Shown: positions 51,530 through 63,000 of the stretch, in pieces
Numbering within the stretch: the stretch's first letter is position 1
Layout: the number at the start of each line of letters is the position of its first letter
Source: Myxococcus fulvus
GTDB lineage: Bacteria > Myxococcota > Myxococcia > Myxococcales > Myxococcaceae
Length of the DNA: 64,000 nt
Reading direction: 5' to 3'
Assembly: GCF_900111765.1 (NCBI RefSeq)
Contig: NZ_FOIB01000001.1
Coordinates: forward strand, 372,001 to 436,000
Made by a program: the position numbers and the translations under genes
Notes under the pieces: model-generated
The model's database searches: none
Seen by the model: the letters and a program-made list of their open reading frames with translations, nothing else
Told to the model about the DNA's origin: nothing

Positions 51530-53845
51530 CTATGGGTTCACGGAGGACTCGTTGGCCCGGACCTTCCGTGGAACGGTGAACGTCCCCACGGCCACCCGGC
51601 CGTCGGAGACCGGCCGTCCCTGCGCCTCGAGCAGGGGCACGCGCGACTGGTCGCCGCCCGCGTGCCACAGCCCCACCATCACCGTCCACTCACCCTGGGG
51701 CCAGCCGCGCGTGGACACGGAGAACGCGTCGCGCAGCAGCGTGTCCTTGGGGGCGTCGGTGAAGAACCAGGTGCCGCCCACCACGTCGTGGTCCGCGCCG
51801 AGTCGACGACCGTCCGCCGCGACGATGTGCACGAAGATGCCCACCGAGCGCGGCACCGGCCCCGTCACGCGCCAGTTCAACACCATGGACGCGATGCCCT
51901 CCGCGTCGGGCTCCTCGGGGAGCTCCGCCGCCACCAGCTCCACGGGCACGCCGAAGCGCGCGTGGATGGGCGTGGCCTTCGCGGGCAGCTGCTCCACCGT
52001 CAGCGGAGAGCCGTCCTGGTTGCGCGGGTCCGGCTTCGCCACGGGCTCGCTCCAGGCGGTGGCCACGACGCCCCACGCGACGAGGGGCACCAGGGACACG
52101 CCCACCGTCACGGGCCAGGACAGCCGCCGTCCCCGACGCTCGCGCCACAGGAGCAAGCCGAGCCCCACCCACGCGAGCACGGACACCATCGTGCCCCCGA
52201 GCCCCGAGCGGGGCAGGAAGCTCAGCACCACCTGATGGTGGCCTTCGGGCACGCGCACGCCGAGCAGGCCGTCGCGCGAGACGACCTCGCCCTGTGAGGA
52301 CTTCCAGCCGGGGTGCCAGTTCTGGTTGACCAGGAGCACGGTGGGCCGCGTGGCGTCCACGTCCACGGTGACGCGGTTGGGCGTCCACTCCACGCGGCGC
52401 GCGGTGCCGGAGCCGGGCTCCTCCAGGTACTCCTCCTGGTTCAAGTCGCCGCGCAGCTTCGAGGACATGGGCACGGGCCATGCTTCACCGCAGGCGATGG
52501 AGCCTCGGTTGAGCGCGAGCAGGTGGCCTTGCGACCAGCGGTTGCCGCGCGCCTGCGCGAAGGGCTGCTCCTTCTCGACGGGCTGCGGAATCATCTGGGC
52601 CCAGTGCGAGAGGTTGTCGAAGGCGCGCCATTGCAGGCCCCAGCTCGCCAGGGCCACCGCGCACGCGGCCGCTGCGGCCCAGGTCCACCGCGCGGGCGAG
52701 CGCCACGTGCGCGCCAGCAGGACGGTGAGGCCCAGCGCGGCCAGCTCGGCGAGGAAGAAGCAGGTGGGGACGAGGAAGCGCTCGGGGTAGCGGAACGTCT
52801 CGAAGATGGGCAGCGTGCGCAGGCCCGCGAACAGGGACGGTGACGCCGCGTAGCCCGCGGCCATCCACGCGCAGAGGCCGGCGACGATGGCGGGGTACAG
52901 CGCGCGACGCCACGCGAAGGCGAGGGCCGGCAGCGCGAGCACGAGCGCGGCGGGGGCGAAGTAGAAGTTGCCGGTATCGCTGTAGCCGGCGCGAGCTGGG
53001 AGCTCGAGCAGCATCTTCACGAGGGGCGCGAAATCGTTGCCGGGTGTGCCGGCCATGACGCGCGGTGAGGAGCGCATCGTCTCGAGGATGGGCCACAGGC
53101 GGAAGGCGCAGGCGGCCAGGGTGAAGCACGCGGTGGCGCCCAGGGACCACAGGGCCTGGATGCGGCGGGGCGTGCCGCGCAGGGCGTAGAGGGAGCGGCC
53201 CGTCTCGAGGACGACGAAGAGGGCGCCCATGGGCACGGGGTAGGTGCCGCCGAAGGCGAGCAGCAGGGAGAAGACGGCGGCCACGAGCGCGGCGCCAGAC
53301 AGGCGACCTTCGACGGCGCGGCGGGTGCCGACGAGCAGCCACGGCAGCAGGAGGAAGCCCGCGAAGTTGAGCCAGCCGATGGACCACGACAGCGCGGTGA
53401 AGCCCATCAGCCCGAAGAGGGGCGCGGCGCCGAGCGCGCCGGTCGCGGAGCCCACGCGTCGTCGGGCGTAGTGGAAGAAGCCCTCCATGCCGAGCACGAG
53501 GAACATCCACAGCAGCACGGGCTCCGCGCGGCGCGGACCGATGAGCGAGGACACCAGCACGGTGGGCGCGAAGACGCGCGTCTGCGGACTGCCGAGCGCG
53601 TACTGGCCACCGCAGGACCAGGGGTTCCACAGCGGGAGCTGTCCGTAGTGCGTCACGCTGCGCGTGCCCGCGTCCTCGTACGAGTCGAGCAGGTGCGAGT
53701 CGCGGAAGTCGTTCAGCCCACCGGCGACGGAGAGGGGCCGCCAGCACGCGATGAGCGCGATGACGCCGAAGAGGGCCAGGCGCACGCTGGTGAGCGAGGC
53801 GGCGCGGTGCACGGCGCGGAGCAATCCGTGGGACGAGGTCGTCAT
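51530..53845 (-). CDS. Large YfhO-like multi-pass membrane protein
   Basis: A 771-residue protein. About twelve TM segments lie in the first 420 residues, with [20 protein letters not shown] after TM1 and [14 protein letters not shown] further on, typical of the YfhO / GT-C glycosyltransferase-like family of bacterial envelope proteins. One more TM pair lies near 560-610. C-terminal about 170 residues are extracytosolic and beta-rich. Members probably use polyprenyl-linked sugars to decorate envelope polymers. Specific acceptor unknown. Monocistronic. Confidence 0.8.
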   Translation of the reverse strand: MTTSSHGLLRAVHRAASLTSVRLALFGVIALIACWRPLSVAGGLNDFRDSHLLDSYEDAGTRSVTHYGQLPLWNPWSCGGQYALGSPQTRVFAPTVLVSSLIGPRRAEPVLLWMFLVLGMEGFFHYARRRVGSATGALGAAPLFGLMGFTALSWSIGWLNFAGFLLLPWLLVGTRRAVEGRLSGAALVAAVFSLLLAFGGTYPVPMGALFVVLETGRSLYALRGTPRRIQALWSLGATACFTLAACAFRLWPILETMRSSPRVMAGTPGNDFAPLVKMLLELPARAGYSDTGNFYFAPAALVLALPALAFAWRRALYPAIVAGLCAWMAAGYAASPSLFAGLRTLPIFETFRYPERFLVPTCFFLAELAALGLTVLLARTWRSPARWTWAAAAACAVALASWGLQWRAFDNLSHWAQMIPQPVEKEQPFAQARGNRWSQGHLLALNRGSIACGEAWPVPMSSKLRGDLNQEEYLEEPGSGTARRVEWTPNRVTVDVDATRPTVLLVNQNWHPGWKSSQGEVVSRDGLLGVRVPEGHHQVVLSFLPRSGLGGTMVSVLAWVGLGLLLWRERRGRRLSWPVTVGVSLVPLVAWGVVATAWSEPVAKPDPRNQDGSPLTVEQLPAKATPIHARFGVPVELVAAELPEEPDAEGIASMVLNWRVTGPVPRSVGIFVHIVAADGRRLGADHDVVGGTWFFTDAPKDTLLRDAFSVSTRGWPQGEWTVMVGLWHAGGDQSRVPLLEAQGRPVSDGRVAVGTFTVPRKVRANESSVNP

Positions 53846-54068
53846 GCGCGAAGGGGCGCGCCGTGGAGCGCGAGAGCGAGAGGGGTGGCTCGCATCCGTC
53901 GAGGATGGAGTGAGAAGTTGGTGGGGCGGGGCGCCCCGTCGGCTCCGGGCGACGTCTCGCGCGAGAGGTCCGCTCGCATCGACGCGCGCTCCTCATCCGC
54001 CCGCTCGCGAGCAACACCGTCGCGCGAGGCACGCGGAGACCACGCGAGGTGGAAGGTCTCGCCGCGCA

Positions 54069-54479
54069 TCAGTCGTAGAACGGCCGTGGCTTGCACGGGC
54101 TCGCGGTGGCCTTGCGCGGCGCCGTCACGGGCGACGAGGCGCGCAGCTCCGTGTCGATGGCGTCGAACACGTCCGTGATGGGCACGTCGCGTCGCCGCGC
54201 TTCGTTCATCACCCAGCCGCGCTCGGAGGCACCGAAGTCGTCATCCTGGGACCAGTGGTCGCCGGGGAACGAGTGCATCGAGCGCCGCCGCCAGTGGGGC
54301 TCGGCCTCCGCGGCCGCCCTGCCCAGCAGCTCTCGCTCCTCCGGGGACAGGCGCCGCGAGGGAGCCCTCACCTCCGAGGTCACTGCCCGCGCCACCGCCA
54401 CGCCGCCGCACAGCGCGAGCCCGAGCCAGCCCGAGAGTGCCACGCGTCGCCAGTGCGCCTGCGTCTTCGTCATCGTCAT
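54069..54479 (-). CDS. Single-pass membrane or exported protein, unknown
   Basis: A 136-residue protein: a basic start, one hydrophobic segment (VALSGWLGLALCGGVAVARAV, signal anchor or signal peptide) and a polar Arg/Asp/Glu-rich periplasmic part with a helical middle (LSPEERELLGRAAAEAEPHW) and a Cys near the end (PCKPRPFYD). The start at 54479 has GGTGGG upstream. No family recognised. Confidence 0.62.
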   Translation of the reverse strand: MTMTKTQAHWRRVALSGWLGLALCGGVAVARAVTSEVRAPSRRLSPEERELLGRAAAEAEPHWRRRSMHSFPGDHWSQDDDFGASERGWVMNEARRRDVPITDVFDAIDTELRASSPVTAPRKATASPCKPRPFYD

Positions 54480-54581
54480 GGAGCCCACCCGTCGTCGATG
54501 GGTTCCTACTCCAACTCCCACGGACGCATCACCCGAATCCACCGCCCGTGAGCAGGCGGGCGGAGCGCCGTCCGTCTGGCC

Positions 54582-55802
54582 TCAGGAGCGGTCGTTCTCG
54601 TCGGCGTCCGCTTCCAGCTCATACGGGTTCGCGAGCAGCCGGTGCGCCCCCTCCATCATCTCCACCACGATCTGCCCGGCGGGCTGCACGCTCTCGATGC
54701 GCGCCATGCTGGAGCCGCTGGCGGGCAGCACCATCTCCTCCAAATCCCCCTGCGTGTCGGGCGTGGGCACGAAGGCGCTGAAGCGCGGCATCGTGTAGAG
54801 CGCGTCACCGCCCGCGAGCCCCGGGAACAGCCGCGTCGTGCCGATGGTGTCCTGCGTCTGCGTCGGCGCCTTCGCCTCCCGGCCCGCCCACTCGCGCACC
54901 ACGCGGTTGCGCAGCACGCGCTGCCTGGGGCCGCTCCACTCCGGACCGAAGAGCGTGGTGAAGTCGGAGTCGCGTGCGTCCCCGTCGACCAGGCGCTGCT
55001 TGTAGCCCGGGTGCGCGTACGCCTCCACGGAGGCCACCATGCGCGTGCCCACCCAGACGCCGTCCGCGCCGTGATACATCGCGCGCGCCGCGCTCAGCGC
55101 GTCCGCGATGCCACCCGCGGCCAACAAGGGGAGCTCACGCGTCAGCGCACGCAGCTCTCGCACCAGCTTCAACGTGGGTGTGGTCCCCCGGTTGTAGCCC
55201 GCTGCCTGTCGCCCCTGCGCGATGAGCCCGTCCACGCCGAGCGCCAGCGCGTCCTTCGCGAAGTCCACCGAGCCCGCCTGCACCCAGACGCGGATGCCCG
55301 CGGCCCTCAAATCCTTCACCCACGCGGCGGGCGGCAGGGTCCAGTGGAAGGCGACCACGGGGACTCGCTCGCTGATGCACGTGTCGATGTGCTCGCGCGT
55401 GGTGAGGTCCCCGGCCCGCGCATGGTCCAGGATGAAGTCCACGCCGAAGGGCCGCTGCGTGCCACCGCGGATGGCCTGGATGCGAGCGCGCAGGAACGGA
55501 GCGGGCTCGGGCGCCGAGCCCAGCATGCCGATGCCACCCGCCTCCGACACGGCGATGACCAGCGGCGGCAGCGCCACGAAGGCCATGCCCGCGCTGACGA
55601 AGGGGTAGTGCACCCCCAGGTCCTTCGTCAGCCGCGTGTGCAGCGTGTTGTCCTCCATCACCTGGATGGGGCGGCGAGGCGCGCGCTCGGCCTCCGCGTC
55701 GGAGGAGAGGCCCTCGTCCTCCAACTCGCTGTCTCTGGGAGCTCCCGAGGGGCCGGCCCGATGGGAAGGGGGCGCGCCGCGTCCGTCGTTCGTTCCGTTC
55801 AT
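54582..55802 (-). CDS. Nitronate monooxygenase (NMO, TIM-barrel FMN enzyme)
   Basis: A 406-residue protein. After an N-terminal disordered extension of about 50 residues (acidic, Gly/Ser/Pro) comes the NMO barrel: TRLTKDLGVHYPFVSAGMA, VSEAGGIGMLG, QGRQAAGYNRG, LLAAGGIADALSAARAMYHGADGVWVGTRMVAS with the FMN phosphate-binding region. It oxidises alkyl nitronates such as propionate 3-nitronate; the exact substrate here is unknown. The start at 55802 has GAGGAGAC upstream. The extension is not typical of the family. Confidence 0.9.
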   Translation of the reverse strand: MNGTNDGRGAPPSHRAGPSGAPRDSELEDEGLSSDAEAERAPRRPIQVMEDNTLHTRLTKDLGVHYPFVSAGMAFVALPPLVIAVSEAGGIGMLGSAPEPAPFLRARIQAIRGGTQRPFGVDFILDHARAGDLTTREHIDTCISERVPVVAFHWTLPPAAWVKDLRAAGIRVWVQAGSVDFAKDALALGVDGLIAQGRQAAGYNRGTTPTLKLVRELRALTRELPLLAAGGIADALSAARAMYHGADGVWVGTRMVASVEAYAHPGYKQRLVDGDARDSDFTTLFGPEWSGPRQRVLRNRVVREWAGREAKAPTQTQDTIGTTRLFPGLAGGDALYTMPRFSAFVPTPDTQGDLEEMVLPASGSSMARIESVQPAGQIVVEMMEGAHRLLANPYELEADADENDRS

Positions 55803-55952
55803 CGTGTCTCCTCGATGTCGCTGGCTCGCTGACCGCGCTGGAAAGGTTACCAGCATCCCCCGGTTGTTGAGGTCAGGGGGCGACACGGCGATGGTCAGCC
55901 CGGATGCTCGACGACATGCGCCGGTGTCCGCTGGTGAGCAACGCTGCCGCGC

Positions 55953-56417
55953 CTACGTCCCGAGTGACTTCCGCATGTGCCGGTGTGGAATGCCGACTTC
56001 CAGGAACGCTTCCGCGTACGTGGAATAACCCAGTCGTTCGTAGAAGGGGACGACCGCCTGTCGGGCGTGCAGGTGGACCTGGGTGAGGCCTCGCCGCAGG
56101 AGCTCCGCCTCCAGCGTCGACACCAGTCGGGCGCCCAGCCGCTGACCCTGGAGCTCGGGCGTCACGGCCATCTGGAACAGCCGGCCTCCCCGCGTGTCCT
56201 CAGGATGGAAGAGCACGCAGCCGAGCACCTGTCCGCCCGCGTGCGCCACCAGATGCAGGCTCGCGTCCTCGAAGGGGAACGTCACCTGCTCACGCGTGTA
56301 GCCGAGCGGCTCGCGCAGCACCCGGAAGCGCAGCTCCAGCTCCCCGCCATACAGCGCGTGGCCGGGTTGGATGAAGTCGAGCGCGAGCTCGGACGGCGCG
56401 GCGTCGGACGCGCTCAT
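55953..56417 (-). CDS. GNAT-family N-acetyltransferase
   Basis: A 154-residue acetyltransferase. The acetyl-CoA site is QMAVTPELQGQRLGARLVST (motif A, Q/RxxGxG/A), and VPFYERLGYSTYAEAFLEVG is the C-terminal part. It resembles ElaA-like enzymes (FEDASLHLVAHAGGQVLGCV). Substrate unknown. Its start overlaps the stop of the TonB-dependent receptor by one base, so expression is coupled to the receptor. Confidence 0.9.
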   Translation of the reverse strand: MSASDAAPSELALDFIQPGHALYGGELELRFRVLREPLGYTREQVTFPFEDASLHLVAHAGGQVLGCVLFHPEDTRGGRLFQMAVTPELQGQRLGARLVSTLEAELLRRGLTQVHLHARQAVVPFYERLGYSTYAEAFLEVGIPHRHMRKSLGT

Positions 56418-59260
56418 CAGAACGTCCCGGTGAGCTGCAGGGTGAAGGTGCGACCGTACTGGGGCACCGGCGCGATGGAATTCTCGTCCGACACCGGAAT
56501 CCGATAGTTGCTGTCGAGCAGGTTGTGGACGCCGGCGAAGTAGCGCAGCGGGCCGTAGTCACCGGAGAGGCCGAAGCTGATGAGCAGCGCCTCGCCGCTA
56601 TCGGCGCCGCCCTCGCCGGTGGGGCGCGCGCTCTGGTAGGTGGCCTGGGTGGCCAGCCGCATGTCGCCGCCGCCGATGGGCATCAGCAGCCGGCCGGAGA
56701 CCAGGTGCGCGGGGGCCGCGGCGGCCACCTCCTCCGAGGCGTTGCGCAGCTGCACGTACGAGTAGCTCAGGTCCACCAGCAGGTAGCGACCCGGCTGCCA
56801 GTGCACGCCCGCCTCCGCGCCCCACGCCAGCGTGGTGCCGCTGTCGTTGCCGAACACGAGGCACTGGGCGGTGGTGCCACACTGACCGGAGGAGGTGGTC
56901 TCCTCCTGCAGCCGCACCAGGTTGGAGATGCGGTTGTGGTAGCCGGCCACGGTGAGCCGCAGCTCGTCCGTCAAATCGTGCCCGTGCTCCAGCTCGAAGG
57001 TGGTGATGGTCTCCGGGTCCAGCGCTTCCGGCGCGGCCTGGGTGATGCCGTCCGCGTAGTGCAGCTCGTAGATGGTGGGCGCGCGGAAGGCGTTACCGGC
57101 CACCAGCTTGGTGAGGCCCCCGTCGTAGGGGCGGGCGATGAGCGCCACGCGAGGCGTGATGGGGGTCTCGTCCACGTCCGTGTACTTGTCCAGACGCAGG
57201 CCCGCCGACAGGCTCAGCCGGGGGTGCAGCTTCCACTCGTCGAGCAGGTACGCGGACAGGATGGTGCGCGTCTTGGTGTCGAGGATGGGGCCGGGGTTCG
57301 TCGACTGCCGCACGCCCAACTGGCCCTGGGCCTCCACGCCGAGGGTGAGGCGGTTGCCCTCGAAGAGCCCCACCCGCGCGCGCAGCTCCGCGTTGACCCA
57401 GTCCGCGTCGCCGGTCTCCTCGCGCCGGCCGCCGGCCGACTCCTCGTACACGTAGATGCCGTCGTAGCGGCTCAGGTCGAACGAGCCGCGCGCGGACAGG
57501 CTGAAGTTCTCGGAGAAATCGTGCTCGTAGCGGCCCTCCGCGAAGAAGCGCAGGTCCTTCACGCGGTTGCCCTCGGTGCCGGGGACGGTGCCGTAGGGGG
57601 CGGTGGGCAGCTCCTTGGAGCGCACGTTGAGCATGGCCTGGAAGGCGAAGTCGCCCACGCGCGCGCGCATGGAGCCGGTGGCGGCGCGCTCCGCGTCCAG
57701 GCCGGTGACCAGGTACTCCCGGTCGGCGAGCAGCCGCGTGGTGTCCGCGCCCGAGGCCGTCAGGGCCGCGGCGCTCACCAGGATGGAGCGGTTGCCGCTC
57801 GCCCACGCCGCGGTGGCGTGTCCGCGCGTGGTGCCCAGCGCGCCCACGGCGCCGGTCACTTCCAGGTGCTTGTCCTGGCCGAGCGACTCGCGGGGCACCA
57901 CGTTGATGACGCCGAAGAAGGCGCCGGTGCCGTAGAGCGAGCTGCCCGGGCCGCGCACCACCTCGATGCGCTCGATTTCGAGCAGGTCCACGTTGAAGTC
58001 GTGCGCGGCGAAGCCCTGGCCGGCCCACACGTCGTTCATCGGGTGGCCGTCCCAGAGGATGCTGATGCGCGTGTTCAGGTCACCTGGCGGCGAGAAGCCG
58101 CGCACGCCCAGATAGGTGTACGTGCGGTCGTCGGTGAGGAAGAAGCCGCGCACGCCGGACAGCGCCTCGGCGAGCGTGCGCCAGCCGAACGCGCGCAGCT
58201 CCTCCTGGGTGAGCACCGTGGTGGAGGCGGGCGCGTCGTCGACGGCGACCAGGCTCTTGGACGCCGCGCGCACGGGCGGGGGCGCGTACCGCAGCTCCGC
58301 GTGGATCTTCACCTCCTGGTCGGCGACCACCGTCACCTTCTGGTGCAGCGGGCGCACCTCGCGGCTCTCCACCTCGAGCTGGTGCTCGCCCTCGGGGAGG
58401 GTGACGACGGTGGGCGTGAAGCCCGCGGGCTGGCCGTCCACGCGCACGGTGGCGCCGTCGCGGTTGGCGGTGACGACGAGCCGGCCCGAGGGGCGGTCCT
58501 GCACGCGCAGCGACACGGAGAGCGGCACGCTGCCGTCGGCGGGCACGTCCACCACGTACTGGCCGGGGGCGTAGCCGGGCGCGCGCACGTAGAGGATGCG
58601 CTGGCCGGGAGGCAGGCGGGCGCGGCCGGGCAGCTTGGTGATGACGGGGCCGTTGGGGGCGTCACGCACCTCGGCGCCCTCGGGCGTGCCGGTGAGCTCC
58701 ACGCCGCCGGTGATGAGGAACAGGTCGAAGGGCTGCTCCGTCTCCTTGCCGCGCGCCACCACGACGGTGGCCTCGGTGGGACGGTAGCCGTCCTTCTTCA
58801 CCATGATTTTGTGCCGGCCCGGCGACAGCGCGAGCGTCTGCGGCGAGCGGCCCCGGCTGCCCAGGTCCATGCGGTCCACGTAGACGTCCGCGCCCTTGGG
58901 CACGGTGGTGACCTTCACCAGCGCGACCTTGGGGCGCAGCCGGTCCAGCGAGCGCGAGACCTCCGAGGCGTCCTCGGTGGGCAGGTCCTCGGTGAGCAGG
59001 TCGTTGTAGTAGCGGTACGCCTCGTTGAACTTGCCCAGCGCCTCGAAGCAGCGGGCGATGTTGAAGAGCACGTTGCGGTTGGGCACCAGCCGGTAGCTGG
59101 TGAAGTACGAGCGCAGCGCCTCGGTGTACTGCCCCTTGGCGTAGGCGTCATTGCCCAGCTCGAAGGCGATATCCGCCTCGTCGGCGTTGTTGTCCGCCCA
59201 CGCGGGGGAGGACAGGAGCAGGAGCGATAGGACGAGCAGGCCAGAGCGTGAGGGAACCAT
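56417..59260 (-). CDS. TonB-dependent outer-membrane receptor with TPR and PEGA N-terminus
   Basis: A 947-residue protein. Signal peptide (1-22), two TPR-like repeats (about 27-100: LGNDAYAKGQYTEALRSYFT, NVLFNIARCFEALGKFNEAY), then three PEGA-like beta units (about 110-325) with PKGADVYVDRM, TPEGAEVRD and NRDGATVRVDGQPAGFTP. A plug domain (about 340-460) holds VLTQEELRAFGWRTLAEALS and VRGPGSSLYGTGAFFGVINV, then a beta-barrel ending in TFTLQLTGTF. It would take up a ligand using TonB energy; the ligand is unknown. The added periplasmic module is unusual. Confidence 0.9.
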   Translation of the reverse strand: MVPSRSGLLVLSLLLLSSPAWADNNADEADIAFELGNDAYAKGQYTEALRSYFTSYRLVPNRNVLFNIARCFEALGKFNEAYRYYNDLLTEDLPTEDASEVSRSLDRLRPKVALVKVTTVPKGADVYVDRMDLGSRGRSPQTLALSPGRHKIMVKKDGYRPTEATVVVARGKETEQPFDLFLITGGVELTGTPEGAEVRDAPNGPVITKLPGRARLPPGQRILYVRAPGYAPGQYVVDVPADGSVPLSVSLRVQDRPSGRLVVTANRDGATVRVDGQPAGFTPTVVTLPEGEHQLEVESREVRPLHQKVTVVADQEVKIHAELRYAPPPVRAASKSLVAVDDAPASTTVLTQEELRAFGWRTLAEALSGVRGFFLTDDRTYTYLGVRGFSPPGDLNTRISILWDGHPMNDVWAGQGFAAHDFNVDLLEIERIEVVRGPGSSLYGTGAFFGVINVVPRESLGQDKHLEVTGAVGALGTTRGHATAAWASGNRSILVSAAALTASGADTTRLLADREYLVTGLDAERAATGSMRARVGDFAFQAMLNVRSKELPTAPYGTVPGTEGNRVKDLRFFAEGRYEHDFSENFSLSARGSFDLSRYDGIYVYEESAGGRREETGDADWVNAELRARVGLFEGNRLTLGVEAQGQLGVRQSTNPGPILDTKTRTILSAYLLDEWKLHPRLSLSAGLRLDKYTDVDETPITPRVALIARPYDGGLTKLVAGNAFRAPTIYELHYADGITQAAPEALDPETITTFELEHGHDLTDELRLTVAGYHNRISNLVRLQEETTSSGQCGTTAQCLVFGNDSGTTLAWGAEAGVHWQPGRYLLVDLSYSYVQLRNASEEVAAAAPAHLVSGRLLMPIGGGDMRLATQATYQSARPTGEGGADSGEALLISFGLSGDYGPLRYFAGVHNLLDSNYRIPVSDENSIAPVPQYGRTFTLQLTGTF

Positions 59261-59441
59261 GGGACGGCGACATTCTTCCCTCTATGGAATGGGAGGTCCA
59301 TGGGGGCTTTTGGGTGGGGGTTCAGATGTCAGACCCAGGAAGTAGGAATGAGTGGACACGCGGTATGGGGTGGGGTTCCACTTCGGGGAGGCGGCGCGGA
59401 TGTTGGAGGGGTGGGGTGCGGGTGGTGAGAGGAGCAAGGCG

Positions 59442-60026
59442 ATGGGAGACGGACCGAAGCGGCCGGCGACGTACGAGGACCTGCTCGCACTGCCGGAGCA
59501 TGTGGTCGGGCAGATAGTCGACGGGGAGCTCATCGTGATGCCCCGGCCGGCGAGTCCGCATGGACGCGCTACGTCTCGCTTGGGGGGCGAGCTCTACGGC
59601 CCTTTCGAGCGGGGGCGAGGTGGGCCTGGGGGCTGGTTCTTCCATGACGAGCCAGAGCTGCACTTCCGCAAGGACGTGTTGGTGCCGGACCTGGCGGGCT
59701 GGCGGCGGGAGCGGATGCCGGAAATCCCGGACGTGCCGTACTTCACGCTCGCGCCGGACTGGGTGTGCGAGGTGCTGTCACCCTCCACGGCCTCGCTGGA
59801 CCGGGTGAGGAAGAAGCGCATCTACGCGCGCGAGGGCGTGGGCCACGTGTGGCTGGTGGACCCGAAGGCGCGCACGCTGGAGGTGTTCCGGCGGGATGGG
59901 GAGCGGTGGGTGGAGCTCGGCACGTACTCGGGAGACGAGCGGGTGCGGGCCGAGCCCTTCGAGGCGCTGGAGCTGGTACTGAGCGACCTGTGGCTGACTT
60001 CGGAGGCGAAGCCCGAGACGCGTTGA
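59442..60026 (+). CDS. Uma2-family protein (PD-(D/E)XK nuclease-like, DUF820)
   Basis: A 194-residue protein of the Uma2/DUF820 family. TYEDLLALPEH begins the fold; VPDLAGWRRERMPE and WVCEVLSPSTASLDRVRKK provide the Asp, Glu and Lys of a PD-(D/E)XK-like site, and GVGHVWLVDPKARTLEVFR follows. Copies are many in myxobacterial and cyanobacterial genomes; function is unproven. The start at 59442 has AGAGGAG. Ten bases separate its end from the convergent helicase gene. Confidence 0.88.
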   Translation: MGDGPKRPATYEDLLALPEHVVGQIVDGELIVMPRPASPHGRATSRLGGELYGPFERGRGGPGGWFFHDEPELHFRKDVLVPDLAGWRRERMPEIPDVPYFTLAPDWVCEVLSPSTASLDRVRKKRIYAREGVGHVWLVDPKARTLEVFRRDGERWVELGTYSGDERVRAEPFEALELVLSDLWLTSEAKPETR

Positions 60027-60036
60027 GCCTGGGTGC

Positions 60037-63000
60037 TCAGTGCAGGGCGCGCTTGTCGGGTGCGTCCACGGTGGGAGGGGCGGGCGGGCGCATGAGCACC
60101 TCGCCCACGCGCTGGAGCACCTGGGTGGTGGCGCCCTCGGGGTCGCGGAAGAAGTGGGGCGTCCAGAGTCGCACGAGCTTCCAGCCCTGGCCCTCGAGCA
60201 CGCCGGTGCGGAACAGGTCCCACTCCACGCGGTCCGCGGCCTTGGGGTAGCGGGTGCCGTCGCACAAGAGGCCCACGGTGACGTCGCCGGGCGAGGTGGG
60301 GTGGTGCAGGGCCACGTCCACGCAGAAGCCGTCGTTGCCCCAGTGCACATCGGAAGAGACCTGGTGGCGGCGAGCCAGGTGATGGGCCAGCGCGCGGGCG
60401 AACGTGGAGCCCGCGTCGGTCTCCCGCTCCTGCACGACGAGCTCCCGGGTGGTGGCCTCGGGCGTGGGGGCGCGCTGGGGCTGGGAGAGGGACTCGGCGA
60501 ACTGGAGATAGGCGAAGAGCAGCCAGCCGCCGTTGGGCTGCCGGCCGGGCTCCACCGGGGGCAGGGCGGTGTACGCGTCGCGGGGGATGGAGGTGACCAG
60601 GTGCACCTGCTGGCGCGCGCGGGTGACGAGCACGTTGAGGCGCCGTCCACCGCCCGCGCTGCCGAGCGGTCCGAAGCGACGGTAGAAGCGGCCCTGTCGG
60701 TCCGGGCCGTAGGTGGTGCTGATGATGAGGTGGTCGCGCTCGTCGCCCTGGACGTTCTCCAGGTTCTTCACGAAGAGGCCCTCGAAGGAGCCGGCGCCCC
60801 GGCGGGTGCGCGCGGTGGCGAGTCGGGCGGAGAAGGCGGCGTCCTCGGCGGCGAGCTCGTCGAGCACATCGGTGATGGCGTCGCGCTGCGAGAGGTTGAA
60901 GCAGGCGATGCCGATGGACGGGGGCTCGGGCCGCGCGAGCAGCTCCTTCACGAGCTGGCCCACGGCGCGGGCCTCGACCTGGTTCACGCGCTTCTCATAG
61001 GTGCCGCCCACGGGGAGCAGGCGCAGGGCCGCGTGCGGCGCGCGGTGCGAGGGGTGCGCGGGGATGGCCTGGAGGCGCTTGTCGTAGAAGTGCTCGTTGC
61101 TGAAGGCGATGAGGTCCGCGTCGCGCGAGCGGTAGTGCACGTCGAGGTAGCACTGGTCGATGTCCAGGTTGAGGGCGGCGGAGAGCAGGTCCTCCACCTC
61201 GGACTGCTGCTCCTCGAAGAGGCCCTGTTCTGTCTCGGCCTCGGTGTCCTGCTGGCTCTGCACCACGGCGGACTCGAAGAAGCGCGTGGGCGGGAGCTGC
61301 TTCGGGTCTCCGGCGATGACGACGCGCCGGGCGCGCGTGAGCACGGGCAGGGCCTCCTCCAGACGGCACTGTGAAGACTCGTCGAAGATGACGACGTCGA
61401 AGATGGGGCGGCGCGGGAAGATTTGCGCCACCGTCTGGGGACTGGCCATCCACACGGGGCGGGCGTCGAAGAGCGGGTCTCCGCCGTCGATGTCCAGGCC
61501 GGTGGCGATGACCTGTCGCACGCGCATGGCGCGCTCTCCGCGCAGCATGAGTCGTCGGCGCAGCTCCGCGCCCTGGCTGTTGAGTCGACCGCCGTTGGCA
61601 GCGAGCAGTCGCTCACGCTGGCGCTGCGTCCACCGGTGGAGGATGGCGTCGCGCACGAGGCCGCGCTTCTTCTCCTCGAGCGCGCGGTAGCGCGCCTGGG
61701 TGGCCTGGGTGCGCTCGGCGTCGACGTGCTGGAGGGCGGGGTCCTCGCGCAGGCGTGAGGTCACCTCGGCGGCGAGCGTGGCCTTGAGCACGGCCGTCCA
61801 GCCCGCCTGTGCGTCCGTGCCCAGGCGCGCGAGCGACTCGACCGAGGTCGCCAACGCCGGGGGCATGCCCGACAGGAGTGAGCGCAGACGCAGCATCCCC
61901 TCCACCGTGGACAGTCGTGACTGGAGCGCGGTGGCGACGGGGGTGAGCAGGGCGCCGGTGCGCAGCTCGTGCACGCGGAGGGTGAGCCACTCGGAGGAGC
62001 ACAGCCCCGTCTCGGCGAGTCGCTTCTCCAGCTTCGCCACGGCCGCGCCCCGGGCGGCGGAGCGTCGCAGTCCCGTCAGCAGCGCGGCGCGTGTCGCGGC
62101 GTCCGTCGTCAGGGCCCGTCGCACGGCTTCGCGGCACGAGGCGAGCCGTGGCGTCGAGTCCAGTGCACCGAGGGCCTCGAAGAGCGCGGCGTGGGCGCGC
62201 AAATCCCGGGCGAGGGTCTCGTCGGCGAGGCTCGCGGAGGTGGGGACAAGGGTTGCGCGGTGGAACTCGCCCAGGAGCGCGCGGGCGCGGGCGCCGGTGA
62301 GGAAGTGACGGACGCGCTCGGCGGTGGCCGCGCCGAGGGTGAGGCCGAACTGCTGGAGCACCTTTCGTGCGCCGGCCTTCCGGGCGAAGCAGAAGAACGC
62401 GTACCACTTGCGGGCGATGCCCAGGTACGCGCCCAGCGTGGCGAGCGCGGTGGACAGCGCGCCCAGGGCCTGGGGCTGCTCGCGATGAATCAGCGCGAGC
62501 TCGGTGTCGAGCGGGCCCTCGGAGAGCACCTGGACTTGAGGGGAGAGGCTTTCGAGCTGGGCCTTCGTGGTCCGCACCGTGTCCGGTGAGGCCGCGGCCC
62601 AGCGCGCGAGGGACTCGGGGCTCGTGCTCTCCAACACGGGGGCGAGCTGTTCGGCGAAGTGGGCGCGCGCGAGCCCCTCGGCTTCCGGCTCCGCGCCGAA
62701 GGCCGGGATGTCCGGTGAGGCGAGCGCGTCCGCGTCACGGGCCGCCTCGACGGTGGCGCCGAGCCGCTCGCGCCAGGTGGCGAGGGGCGTGGCGAGGTAG
62801 GTGGCCAGGTCGACGCCCAGGGCTTCGCGCCAGGGATTGTCCGGGTAGCCTTCCTTGAGCGCGCGCTCGAACACCTCGCGTGTCTCCCGCTCGCGAGCGG
62901 TGACGTCGGCGAGGCGCGCGGAGGTGAGTGACGCGGTGGCGGGAGCGAGCGCCGCGGGGGACTCGAGGGCGAGCCACTGGCCCACCAGCTCGTGGAAGGA

